Shown piece after piece: positions 14,441 to 23,147 of a stretch of 59,992 bases of DNA (its first letter is position 1; each line of letters starts with the position of its first letter). The notes under the pieces were generated by a model that worked only from the letters and a program-made list of their open reading frames with translations, searched no databases and was not told where the DNA came from. A program made the position numbers and the translations under genes. This stretch comes from Lacicoccus qingdaonensis (GTDB lineage Bacteria > Bacillota > Bacilli > Staphylococcales > Salinicoccaceae): positions 1 through 59,992 of the forward strand of contig NZ_FNFY01000014.1 in NCBI RefSeq assembly GCF_900101075.1, written 5' to 3'.

Positions 14441-15646
14441 ATGACTGAAAAAGATAAAGTATTGAAAGAATTATACCCGGAAGATCTGTTGAATGTATCA
14501 AAAGAATTAACTGAAGGGGAAGTTGAGTTTTTAAAACAGCTGGATGATCTGCTGGAAACAAAGTACCGTGATTCAATCAACGACCACTGGGTGAATGCCA
14601 CAGTGCCGGAAGACTTTTTTGATGATATGGGGAAGCTGAACTATTTCAGAAACCCATTGTTGTTTGAAGGACGTGAAGGGGCGAAAACACCGAGCCAGCT
14701 GTTCCAGTTCTTCATGTCATATACTGTGGCACGATTCGACGTGTCTTTAGTTACTGTACTCGGGGTGCACCAGGGCCTCGGCCATAATGCATTTCTGTTC
14801 GGCGGTTCGAAAGAACAGGTAGCACATTATATACCGAAGCTGCAGTCGCATGAATTGAGAACATGTTTTGCACTGACTGAGCCGGAGCACGGTTCTGACG
14901 TCGCAGGCGGGCTGGAAACAACCGCAAAACGTGACGGTGATCAGTGGATCATCAACGGGACGAAAAAATGGATCGGTGGTGCCAATGTATCGGATGTGAT
15001 TCCTTTATTTGCCGTAGATGTGGATACAGGAAAACCGAAAGGATTTATCATCCGGCCGGAGCAGGACGGCGTGGATATCGATGTGATTGAAAATAAGATC
15101 GCACTCAGAATCATACCGAATACGAATATCCATTTGAAAGATGTTGCCGTAAAGGAAGAAGACCGTCTGCAGAATATTAACAGCTTCAAAGATATTGCGA
15201 AGATTCTTTACTCTACACGTGCAGGCGTTGCTTACATGGCGACTGGTGCCATGGCGGGTGCACTGCGTGCAACGCTTGATTATGTCACACAGCGCAAGCA
15301 GTTCGGTAAAGAAATCAGCAAATATCAGCTGATTCAGGAAAAACTCGCAATGATGCAGGGAAACCTGTCGCATGCGATGACGTTATCGGCACAGCTGGCA
15401 CGCATGCAGGAGAACGGTGAATATGATGAAGTCGCAACATCGACGGCGAAAATGATGAATGCTCTCAGACTGCGTGAGTCCGTATCGATGGGACGCGGCA
15501 TCACAGGCGGAAACGGCATTCTCGCTGAGTATGATATTGCACGGTTCTTCTCCGATGCTGAAGCGGTTTACACTTATGAAGGTACCCATGAAATCAATGC
15601 ACTCGTCATAGGACGTGCATTGACCGGAGATTCTGCATTCCTGTAG
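14441..15646 (+). CDS. Acyl-CoA dehydrogenase
   Basis: 401-residue FAD enzyme with the standard N-terminal helical, middle beta and C-terminal helical domains. Signatures are CFALTEPEHGSDVAG (about 147-161), KKWIGGA (FAD contact) and the C-terminal catalytic glutamate in TYEGTHEINAL (about 380-390), placed as in glutaryl- and short-chain acyl-CoA dehydrogenases. It performs the first oxidation of each beta-oxidation round and passes electrons to an ETF. GGAGGG precedes the ATG. Third gene of the fad operon; the S. aureus counterpart is called fadD. Confidence 0.88.
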   Translation: MTEKDKVLKELYPEDLLNVSKELTEGEVEFLKQLDDLLETKYRDSINDHWVNATVPEDFFDDMGKLNYFRNPLLFEGREGAKTPSQLFQFFMSYTVARFDVSLVTVLGVHQGLGHNAFLFGGSKEQVAHYIPKLQSHELRTCFALTEPEHGSDVAGGLETTAKRDGDQWIINGTKKWIGGANVSDVIPLFAVDVDTGKPKGFIIRPEQDGVDIDVIENKIALRIIPNTNIHLKDVAVKEEDRLQNINSFKDIAKILYSTRAGVAYMATGAMAGALRATLDYVTQRKQFGKEISKYQLIQEKLAMMQGNLSHAMTLSAQLARMQENGEYDEVATSTAKMMNALRLRESVSMGRGITGGNGILAEYDIARFFSDAEAVYTYEGTHEINALVIGRALTGDSAFL

Positions 15647-15693
15647 GCGTCCATTTTTCAGCATGACAGATAATATAATTTGGAGGGTTTTTC

Positions 15694-17952
15694 ATGACGA
15701 TAAGAAAGGCAACTATACTCGGCGCAGGCGTTATGGGCAGTCAAATTGCTGCCCTGCTCGTCAACGCGGGTTTGAAAGTGAAATTACTTGATATAGCTAT
15801 AGATGAAAAAGATCCGAATAAGATTTCAAGAAAATCTTATGAGATGATTACAGATAAGAAACGACCGCAGCTGTTCGATTTGGATTTTGCACCGAATCTG
15901 ACATACGGCAACTTTGATGAGGATCTAAAGGAGCAGGATGATGCAGATATATACATCGAAGCGGTGAAAGAAGAACTGGATATTAAACACAGCGTGTGGA
16001 ATAAAGTGAAGGCAGTCGCAAAGGACGATGCATTATTTGCGACAAACACGTCGGGTATTCCAATCGAATACATCTCTAAAGTGTTCAGCGATGATGAACG
16101 TCAGAGATTTTTCGGAATGCATTTCTTCAACCCGCCGCGTATCATGAAGCTCGTTGAAATCATCCCGCTTAAAGATACGGATGAAGCGGTTGTGAATGCT
16201 GCTCAGGACTTTGCTGAAGAGAAGCTCGGTAAAGGAGTGGTCGTTGCGAACGATGTACCCGGGTTTGTCGCAAACCGTGTCGGCACACAGACGATGAATG
16301 AAGTGATGTACAGAGCTGAAAAAGAGGGACTGTCAATTACTGAAACGGATGCATTGACCGGCCGCAGTATCGGACGACCGAGCCTTGGGACATATGGTCT
16401 TGTCGATCTGGTCGGACTGGATATTGCAGTGACCGTGACAAAGGGACTGCAGCAGGTACCGGGCGAAAAAGAATTTTTCCATGATACCGAGCTTGCTGAA
16501 AAACTGATGGAAAACGGTGCTCTTGGCAGAAAGACCAAACAGGGATTTTATAAGAAAGAAAAGAAAGGCATCCTAGTCTTTGATCCTGAGACTAATGAAT
16601 ATGTCGAGCAGTCACAGCCGGCATTTGAAATTCTCGGTAAATTCAGCAAAGATTTAAAGGCGAATATGGATATTATTTTTAATGCCGATGATAAAGCCGG
16701 GTTATTCATGTGGGAAACATTGAGGAACAATTTTTATTATTCTGCACTCAATGTACCGAAAGCGGCGTCGGATTATAAAGATATAGATCGTGCAGTCGTT
16801 TGGGGCTTCAACTGGAAAAAAGGTCCGTTCCAGCTGTGGGATATGATGGGCTTTGAACGTGTAAAAGAACGTATGAAAGAAGAGCTCGGGGAATTGCCTG
16901 AATGGATAGAAAACAGAAGTGATTCTTTTTACGATGTGAATGAGTCACTGGAGCGCGTGACGCCTGTCAAAGAATTTATCGACAGTGAAATCTGGAATCG
17001 TGAAGATTCTAATTTATCTGTGGCAAATAAAGACCAGCTGCTCCTGAAGCTGCAGAGTCAGAATAATATTATTTCCGACGGCTTTGCGAAGGATCTGATT
17101 GAAGCGGTTGATCTGCTGGAAACTGAAGATTATTCAAGCATGGTTTTGTATGCGGACGGCAGAAACTTCAGTGTCGGTGCGAACCTGTATATGATGAAAA
17201 AAGCGCATGAAATGAAAAAAGTGGATGACCTGGTCGGCCCGGCAATCGATCAGCTACATGAAAGTTTCAACAGAATGAAGTACGCATTAAAGCCCATTGT
17301 CACTGCTGTGCAGGGGAAAGCCCTCGGCGGCGGATGTGAACTCATCCTTCATTCGCCATTTGTTGTTGCGGCGAGTGAAACATACACCGGTATGGTTGAA
17401 GCGGGTGTCGGCCTCTTACCAAGCGGCGGCGGACTTGCTGAAATGTCAGACCGTATATTAAGTACGACGCATAAACATGATGATAAGCAGAAGTCCATGA
17501 CAGAAGTGCTGACCAATATCGGTATGGCAAAAGTTTCGACGAATGCCTATGAAGCAAAGCGATACGGTTATTTACGCGATACCGATTCAATCATTCTGAA
17601 TATGGAGAAGCGGGTGGAAGCCGCGTTAAATAAAGCGCGCCTTGAATCTGAAATGAACTATATTCCGAAACCGAAAGGCAAGTACATTGCTCTTGGCAGT
17701 GACTTTAAAGCACTGGCGCAGGGAACGCTTGATGCTCAGCGTCTCGGTAACTTTATCAGTGACCATGATTACGATATTACGTTGAAAATTGCAGAAGTAT
17801 TATCGGGCGGAGATCTGCCGCGTAACACATATGTCAATCAGAGGTATTTGCAAAAGCTTGAAAGAGAAAGATTTTTAGAGCTTCTGCAGACAGAAAAGAC
17901 ATACGAAAGAATCAGTTACATGCTTGACACAGGCAAGCCGCTACGCAATTAA
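15694..17952 (+). CDS. fadB: Fused 3-hydroxyacyl-CoA dehydrogenase / enoyl-CoA hydratase
   Basis: 752 residues. The N-terminal NAD-binding 3-hydroxyacyl-CoA dehydrogenase has GAGVMGSQIAALLVNAG at about 9-25, the catalytic histidine and glutamate region in MHFFNPPRIMKLVEI near 147, and NDVPGFVANRV near 187. The C-terminal crotonase-like hydratase domain starts at about 460 (FSVGANLYMM, KALGGGCELILHSPFV). This order (dehydrogenase first) is the Firmicutes FadN type, opposite to E. coli FadB. It supplies hydration and the second oxidation in beta-oxidation. GGAGGG ribosome binding site; 47 bp after the acyl-CoA dehydrogenase. Confidence 0.92.
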   Translation: MTIRKATILGAGVMGSQIAALLVNAGLKVKLLDIAIDEKDPNKISRKSYEMITDKKRPQLFDLDFAPNLTYGNFDEDLKEQDDADIYIEAVKEELDIKHSVWNKVKAVAKDDALFATNTSGIPIEYISKVFSDDERQRFFGMHFFNPPRIMKLVEIIPLKDTDEAVVNAAQDFAEEKLGKGVVVANDVPGFVANRVGTQTMNEVMYRAEKEGLSITETDALTGRSIGRPSLGTYGLVDLVGLDIAVTVTKGLQQVPGEKEFFHDTELAEKLMENGALGRKTKQGFYKKEKKGILVFDPETNEYVEQSQPAFEILGKFSKDLKANMDIIFNADDKAGLFMWETLRNNFYYSALNVPKAASDYKDIDRAVVWGFNWKKGPFQLWDMMGFERVKERMKEELGELPEWIENRSDSFYDVNESLERVTPVKEFIDSEIWNREDSNLSVANKDQLLLKLQSQNNIISDGFAKDLIEAVDLLETEDYSSMVLYADGRNFSVGANLYMMKKAHEMKKVDDLVGPAIDQLHESFNRMKYALKPIVTAVQGKALGGGCELILHSPFVVAASETYTGMVEAGVGLLPSGGGLAEMSDRILSTTHKHDDKQKSMTEVLTNIGMAKVSTNAYEAKRYGYLRDTDSIILNMEKRVEAALNKARLESEMNYIPKPKGKYIALGSDFKALAQGTLDAQRLGNFISDHDYDITLKIAEVLSGGDLPRNTYVNQRYLQKLERERFLELLQTEKTYERISYMLDTGKPLRN

Positions 17953-17985
17953 AATGATGCACGAACATAGAAAGGATGAAGTTAA

Positions 17986-19170
17986 ATGCAGGATGCATAT
18001 ATAGTAGCATACGGACGTTCCGCTGCCGGACGGGCAAAAGGCGGCGCAATGTTCCACGACAGACCGGACGAGATGGCAGCGCAGGTGCTTAAAGGTGTAC
18101 TGGATCGTGTTGACGGTAAATTCAGTCCGAATATTGTAGAAGATGTGATAGTCGGAAACTCATTTCCAGAAGGGTTACAGGGGCAGAACATCGCCCGTTC
18201 AATCGCACTTTTGGCAGGTATGCCGGATGAAGTGCCGGGACAGACGGTCAACCGTTATTGTTCCTCGGGACTTCAGACGATCGCAATCGCAGCAAACCAG
18301 ATCAAGGCACAGCAGGCTGACGTGCTGGTCGCAGGCGGTGTTGAACTGATGAGTGCGGTGCCGATGGGCGGTAATGAGCCGACGAACAGTCCGGTGCTCC
18401 AGGATAAAGACTCAGGTGTATCTTATCCGATGGGACTGACGGCTGAAATGGTCGCGGAAGAGTTTGATGTATCGAGAGAAGACCAGGATGCCTATGCAGT
18501 ACAAAGTCATCAGCGTGCAAAGGCAGCTCTTGAAGCAGGCAGATTTGAAGATGAAATCATACCGGTTGATGTAAATGACGTGTCATATAATGAACAGGGA
18601 CCGGTAGTGACGAAAAAGCAATTTAAAACAGATGAACACATCCGTCCGGATACAAGTATGGAAGGACTGGCGAAGCTGAGAACAGTCTTCAAGGCAGACG
18701 GCACAGTGACTGCAGGCACATCGGCGCCGCTGACGGACGGTGCAGGATTTGTTGTCGTGATGTCGGGTGATAAGGTTAAAGAACTTGGTGTTACACCAAT
18801 CGCACGCTTTGTCGGATTTAAAGCAGTCGGCGTCGACCCTAAAATTATGGGAATCGGTCCTGCATATGCGATACCGGAAGTGCTGGAACAATCCGGTTTA
18901 ACCGTCGATGATATGGATCTGATCGAACTGAATGAAGCATTCGCTTCACAGACAATCGCGTCAATCAGAAAAGCAGGTCTCGATGTTGAGAAGACGAATG
19001 TGAACGGGGGAGCCATATCACTCGGCCATCCACTCGGAGCATCAGGCGCAATGCTGACGGCAAGACTGCTTTCAGAAATGAAGCGGAGACCGGACTCAAG
19101 ATACGGCATGGTGACAATGTGTATCGGTGTCGGCATGGGTGCGGCAGGAATATTTGAGTATGTAAGATAA
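17986..19170 (+). CDS. fadA: Acetyl-CoA acyltransferase (3-ketoacyl-CoA thiolase)
   Basis: 394 residues. Catalytic cysteine in NRYCSSGLQT (about residue 88), GHPLGASGA with the catalytic histidine (about 347-355) and the second cysteine in MCIGVGMGAAG (about 378). It cleaves 3-ketoacyl-CoA to acetyl-CoA and a shortened acyl-CoA, the last step of the cycle. Last gene of the fad operon, closed by the terminator at 19207-19237. Gene content matches S. aureus fadABDEX. Confidence 0.93.
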   Translation: MQDAYIVAYGRSAAGRAKGGAMFHDRPDEMAAQVLKGVLDRVDGKFSPNIVEDVIVGNSFPEGLQGQNIARSIALLAGMPDEVPGQTVNRYCSSGLQTIAIAANQIKAQQADVLVAGGVELMSAVPMGGNEPTNSPVLQDKDSGVSYPMGLTAEMVAEEFDVSREDQDAYAVQSHQRAKAALEAGRFEDEIIPVDVNDVSYNEQGPVVTKKQFKTDEHIRPDTSMEGLAKLRTVFKADGTVTAGTSAPLTDGAGFVVVMSGDKVKELGVTPIARFVGFKAVGVDPKIMGIGPAYAIPEVLEQSGLTVDDMDLIELNEAFASQTIASIRKAGLDVEKTNVNGGAISLGHPLGASGAMLTARLLSEMKRRPDSRYGMVTMCIGVGMGAAGIFEYVR

Positions 19171-19206
19171 GAAGTGAAATTTTAGAATATATATGTGATT
19201 CATTTC

Positions 19207-19237
19207 AACCCATAGCCTGAGTGGCTATGGGTTTTTA
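19207..19237 (+). terminator. Terminator of the fad operon
   Basis: 11-bp perfect stem AACCCATAGCC/GGCTATGGGTT with a five-base loop, then TTTT. Confidence 0.85.
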
Positions 19238-19273
19238 AGTATGAGCGGCCCGGAGCGGCAATCATATAAACCA

Positions 19274-19575
19274 TCATTCAAGTTCTTTTATTTTCTTGAT
19301 TTCTTCTTTCAGTTTTTCTACTTGTAGCAAAGCATTATAATCATTTTTGACATCTAAAGGTCTGCTGCCTTTTCCGATGGCCTCACCTTTATAATTCAGC
19401 CGTATATACTTACATATCATTTTAAACTGGTTGATCAGTGGCAATGTGACTTCTTTCAAAGGTTCATCGTTGGCTGCAGTAATGGCATACAGATCCTTAT
19501 CTGCAATCCGTTCTTTGAAATTCCAACGCTCATCATCTTTGTACTGGCTCCAGCGGTCAAAAAATATTTTTAACT
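19274..19575 (-). pseudogene. C-terminal remnant of an unknown gene fused behind an IS30 fragment
   Basis: About 95 codons remain open up to the stop at 19274, with a protein-like, lysine- and glutamate-rich helical end (VEKLKEEIKKIKELE). The upstream part of the frame belongs to the IS30 transposase read in a wrong frame, so the original 5' end has been lost by the insertion or by a later deletion. I do not recognise the family. Confidence 0.4.
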
Positions 19576-20255
19576 TCAATATGTTTCGGCCGGGCTTCAA
19601 TGGAAGTGCCCAGCTTGCGCTTGTTGGCTTTCCCGTGACGGCCGGTCTTTCTGGGCGCACGGCTGACTTTCTCAAGCAGATCGATATTCTTCGTCCGCAT
19701 GATACCGATGTGGATCCAATGATAGAGTGTCGTCGTACACGGCAGTCGGGCTGTGGCATACGGAAAACGGGTTTTCAAATACCCGATGACCGCGTCAGGC
19801 GACCATCCGTCTTCAAGCATCTTTTCATCCGCCCATTCCATGAAGGCGGTGGATATCGACCCATTTCGGCATGCAGCCGCAGTGCAACCGATTGGCTTCG
19901 TACTGCCGCTGCCCGGCATCCGGGAAATAGACCGTATGAGTATAGCGATATGTCTTACCGTTTTGCTTCTGTGCCTTCACTTGTGACACCGACCTGCGGT
20001 CCAGTTCATTTTTGACTGTTTGGCGGTGACAACCGATTGCCCGGGCAATGGCACGGTTCGAATCCTCTTTTTCCTTTAAAACTTTGATTTCTATCCGCTC
20101 ATCACGAGTTAAGTGTTTGCCCTTGCGGCGTGGCATGTTATCATTAATTTGCGTCATGTGATTTCATTCCTTTATTGAGAAGTTGGCTAACTTCAATATA
20201 ACATGAAATTCACATGGCGTTTTTTGTACCACGGGTGGCTAAGTTCATTATAAAA
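19540..20255 (-). mobile_element. Remnant of an IS30-family insertion sequence
   Basis: It contains the truncated transposase and its upstream non-coding end. Around 20167-20250 are two related motifs, GTTGGCTAACTTCA and GGTGGCTAAGTTCA, which may derive from the IS terminal repeat. The distal end and the DDE region are missing. The left limit is set where similarity to a transposase stops; the right limit is approximate. Confidence 0.55.
19557..20157 (-). pseudogene. IS30-family transposase, frameshifted and lacking its DDE domain
   Basis: The N-terminal helix-turn-helix region is clear (KHLTRDERIEIKVLKEK, NRAIARAIGCHRQTVKNEL). The frame is lost around 19870-19890 and continues in another frame with FMEWADEKMLEDGWSPDAVIGYLK and YHWIHIGIMRTKNIDLL. 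It ends abruptly after IEARPKHIE, exactly where the catalytic DDE domain should begin. A non-IS sequence follows. The element is a dead fragment. The start at 20157 follows a weak AAGGAATG-type site. Confidence 0.8.
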
Positions 20256-21467
20256 TCCACCGAAGATAATAATCAATTGAGTAATAGTAATTATAAAGAA
20301 AAACTTTGGACCAAAGATTTTATAAGTACATCTATCGTAAATCTCGCACTGACATTGTCCATGTACCTATTACTTGTGACAATGGCGATTTATGCGATGA
20401 ATGAATATGATGCTTCGATGAGTATGGCAGGGTTTGTTGCCAGTATATTTGTCATCGGCGCACTGGTGGGCAGAATATACGCGGGTAAGCAGGTTGCCTA
20501 TACCGGAGGCAAAAAAATGCTTCTGATCGGTGCAACTTTAGTTTTTATCGTCACGTTTTTATATTTTCTGCCGCTCGGTCTTTATGGACTGATAATTATC
20601 CGTTTTCTGCACGGTGTGATGATAGGGGTGGCGACTACAGCGACAGGTACAATAGTTGCCCAGGTCATTCCGGCAAGCCGGAGTGGTGAAGGCATCGGCT
20701 ACTTCAGCATGTCGGTAGTCATGGCCACGGCAATCGGGCCATTGATTGGTGTCATGCTTATAACGAATATCGGTTTCACAAGCGTATTTGTATTCTCATT
20801 TGTCATGTCTGCGATCAGTCTGCTGCTGAGCCTGACGCTCAGACCGCCGAAAGTGACAAAATCGGAGAAACCTAAAAATGCATCTTTCAGCTTGTCAGAC
20901 TACTATGAAAAATGTGCGTTACCGGTTTCAACCATCATGTTTGTCATGGCATTTGCATATTCGAGCATCCTCTCATTTGTGACGGGATATGCTCAGGAAA
21001 TCAATCTGGTTCAGGCAGGAAGTCTGTTCTTCCTGGTGTACGGTGTCACCGTTCTATTATCCCGACCGATTACAGGACCACTGATGGATAAAAAAGGCGC
21101 AAATGTTGTCATATATCCGGCAATTATTTCATTTGCGTTCGGGATGATTGTCATCAGCCAGGCATATGCCGGAATTGTTCTTTTGATTGCAGCGGCGTTG
21201 CTCGGTCTGGGCTACGGTAATATCCAGTCTATTATCCAGGCGCGGGCCATTAAGATGACACCACGTGAAAATATGGGGCTTGCAAACTCTACGTATTTTA
21301 TCGCATTGGATCTGGGTCTCGGACTGGGGCCGCTTTTGCTCGGTTATCTCATACCGATATCCGGTTACAGAGGCATGTATCTACTGCTTGTCATCGTCAT
21401 TTTAGCAGGCATGGTGTTATATCACTTCATGCACGGCAGGGTCGATAAGAAATTGATAGACAGTTAA
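20214..21467 (+). CDS. MFS transporter, drug- or metabolite-efflux type
   Basis: 417 residues with 12 predicted hydrophobic helices, a cytoplasmic loop between helices 6 and 7 (LRPPKVTKSEKPKNAS) and the GRIYAGKQVAYTGGKK loop between helices 2 and 3, a degenerate MFS motif. Substrate unknown. The first ~20 codons (MAFFVPRVAKFIIKSTEDNNQ) look like translated IS30 end sequence, and no good ribosome binding site precedes the ATG at 20214. A TTG at 20277 would give a more family-like start, but it also lacks a clear site. The insertion probably replaced the original promoter and start. Confidence 0.8.
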   Translation: MAFFVPRVAKFIIKSTEDNNQLSNSNYKEKLWTKDFISTSIVNLALTLSMYLLLVTMAIYAMNEYDASMSMAGFVASIFVIGALVGRIYAGKQVAYTGGKKMLLIGATLVFIVTFLYFLPLGLYGLIIIRFLHGVMIGVATTATGTIVAQVIPASRSGEGIGYFSMSVVMATAIGPLIGVMLITNIGFTSVFVFSFVMSAISLLLSLTLRPPKVTKSEKPKNASFSLSDYYEKCALPVSTIMFVMAFAYSSILSFVTGYAQEINLVQAGSLFFLVYGVTVLLSRPITGPLMDKKGANVVIYPAIISFAFGMIVISQAYAGIVLLIAAALLGLGYGNIQSIIQARAIKMTPRENMGLANSTYFIALDLGLGLGPLLLGYLIPISGYRGMYLLLVIVILAGMVLYHFMHGRVDKKLIDS

Positions 21468-21478
21468 ATATTATGATT

Positions 21479-21510
21479 CCGCCGGGTTAAAATTATTATC
21501 CGGCGGGGCT
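21479..21510 (+). terminator. Possible terminator after the MFS gene
   Basis: CCGCCGG/CCGGCGG stem with a 14-base loop; the following T-run is poor, so it may be weak. Confidence 0.35.
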
Positions 21511-21529
21511 TTCAGATTTGGAAGTAATC

Positions 21530-21538
21530 TGCTATAAT
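21530..21538 (+). promoter_or_regulatory. Extended -10 promoter of tRNA-Thr
   Basis: TGCTATAAT about 35 bp upstream of the tRNA; no good -35 is seen. Confidence 0.5.
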
Positions 21539-21572
21539 ATAAAAGTATGTTCTGAAATACATATTTTTAATT

Positions 21573-21643
21573 GCCGACATAGTTTAATGGCAGAACGCAG
21601 CCATGGTAAGGCTGAAATGCGAGTTCGATTCTCGCTGTCGGCT
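21573..21643 (+). tRNA. tRNA-Thr(GGT)
   Basis: 71 nt. Acceptor GCCGACA/TGTCGGC, anticodon loop ATGGTAA giving GGT, T arm GCGAG/CTCGC, discriminator T, no encoded CCA. It stands alone between the MFS gene and a lipoprotein gene, with its own promoter and a strong terminator. Confidence 0.9.
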
Positions 21644-21649
21644 TATTTA

Positions 21650-21700
21650 AAACTCCCGGTGTAAATTTTTTAAACTTTACACCGGGAGTTTATTTTATTC
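21650..21700 (+). terminator. Strong terminator of tRNA-Thr
   Basis: 16-bp perfect stem AAACTCCCGGTGTAAA and its complement, then TATTTTATT. Confidence 0.85.
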
Positions 21701-21773
21701 AATATAATTTTCAGCAGCTGCCGACTGCCGCAAATAACAGGAGAATAATATAAAAAATAAAATGATATTAAAA

Positions 21774-21822
21774 TTAAAAAAGACCGTTATGAAGTGGGGA
21801 CTTTCATAACAGTCTTTCTATC
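21774..21822 (-). terminator. Terminator of the small lipoprotein gene
   Basis: On the minus strand AGACTGTTATGAA-loop-TTCATAACGGTCT (one mismatch) is followed by TTTTTT. Confidence 0.75.
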
Positions 21823-21847
21823 ATCATTTTTTCATCGTTTATAACCA

Positions 21848-22060
21848 TTATTGTTCTGAGCTGTCAGGTTCTTCACCGGATTCTTCAATCGTTTCCCCGG
21901 CACTGTCTGATGATTCTTCGTCTTCGACACCGCTGGTTTCTTCTGTATCGCCGGCGCCTTCACCGCCAGTGTCTTCCGCACTGTCTTCGTCGCCTCCGCA
22001 GGCGCCTAAAACGAGTACTGAAGCGAGGCCGCCGGCCAGTAGATACTTTTTAAAGTTCAT
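21848..22060 (-). CDS. Small acidic lipoprotein (family 1 of this window)
   Basis: 70 residues. The signal peptide is MNFKKYLLAGGLASVLVL with lipobox LGAC, followed by about 50 residues made almost entirely of Glu, Asp, Gly, Ser and Thr, with no fold expected. The start at 22060 is preceded by GGAGG. The signal peptide is nearly identical to those of the genes at 25219-25986 and 43778-44002. Function unknown; a disordered, negatively charged surface coat protein is possible. Confidence 0.75.
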   Translation of the reverse strand: MNFKKYLLAGGLASVLVLGACGGDEDSAEDTGGEGAGDTEETSGVEDEESSDSAGETIEESGEEPDSSEQ

Positions 22061-22146
22061 ATTAACATCCTCCATTTAATAGATGTAGTGATACTATACC
22101 CGTTGTGATGAATGTTAAAAGCATGTTTTATTTTCAATTGACAATG

Positions 22147-22980
22147 TCAGAAGTGAATGGCAACTTCTTCTATAAACTGGTGCAGTACTTCTATAGCTGG
22201 GCGGTCATTATTTGGATGAAGGTTGATGGAGATATGTGAAAGCCCCATCTCTTCCTGACCTTTGAAATGTTCGACGATACTTTTCGATCCGCCGCTCAAA
22301 TGCATATTGCTTTTGATTTCAAGTGTATCAAACTGAAGCACTTTACCGCCGGACATGATACAGATCTTATCCGCCAGTTTGATCGCCTCATCCATGTCAT
22401 GTGTAACGAAAATAAAAGTCTTGTTCAGCTTCTGCTGCAGTTCCTTGACAAGGTCCTGAAGTGTATCCCTTGTAATCGGATCGAGTGCGCCGAACGGTTC
22501 ATCCATGAGGATGATATTCTGTTCCGCCGCCAGTGCACGCACGACGCCGATACGCTGCTGCTGACCGCCGGACAGTTCCGATGGATAGCGGTCGAGGTAT
22601 GATTCGGGCAGGTCGACCAGCTTGAGCAGTTCACGGGCTTTCTGATCTTTTTTCTCCTCCGGCCATTTGAGCAGTTTAGGTACAAGGACGATATTTTCTT
22701 TTATCGTCATGTGGGGCAGGAGTCCGATCTGCTGAAGTACGTAGCCGATGCTGCGCCTTAGTTCAACAGGATTCATTTTGCTGACATCTTTACCATCGAT
22801 CGTAATCGTGCCTGATGTCGGTTCAATCATCCTGTTAAGCATTCTGAGCGCAGTCGTCTTACCGCTTCCGGAAGTTCCGATAAAGGCGACGAATTCACCA
22901 TCCTGGATATCTATCGTGACGTCATCCACAGCCTTAGTCGTTCCCTGGTATATTTTGGTTAAACCTTTAATACTTAGCAT
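22147..22980 (-). CDS. Orphan osmoprotectant-type (OpuC/ProV-like) ABC ATPase with atypical C-terminus
   Basis: 277 residues. Walker A GTSGSGKTT (about 36-44), Q-loop YVLQQIG, signature LSGGQQQR, Walker B IILMDEPF and switch histidine FVTHDMDEA are intact and match choline/carnitine/betaine importers. After about residue 215 the usual GTPEEIL..NPANDFV segment and CBS domains are absent, replaced by an unrelated ~55-residue tail ending in the helical EVLHQFIEEVAIHF. No permease or binding-protein gene is adjacent. It may be a truncated, relocated or fused gene; it could still dimerise and hydrolyse ATP. Confidence 0.7.
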   Translation of the reverse strand: MLSIKGLTKIYQGTTKAVDDVTIDIQDGEFVAFIGTSGSGKTTALRMLNRMIEPTSGTITIDGKDVSKMNPVELRRSIGYVLQQIGLLPHMTIKENIVLVPKLLKWPEEKKDQKARELLKLVDLPESYLDRYPSELSGGQQQRIGVVRALAAEQNIILMDEPFGALDPITRDTLQDLVKELQQKLNKTFIFVTHDMDEAIKLADKICIMSGGKVLQFDTLEIKSNMHLSGGSKSIVEHFKGQEEMGLSHISINLHPNNDRPAIEVLHQFIEEVAIHF

Positions 22981-23147
22981 AGAGTATCTCCTTTATAAGT
23001 TTTGTAATATTCCACTGTTACTATTATATCAGACTTGGGAGGCAATGGAAGGAAGCCTGGAGTGAAGAGCCTTTCAAATTAGATTTTTCAGTTTATTAAT
23101 AATATAGTAGCATTAGTAGTGAAATTACGGTACAGGGAGAGAATGTC

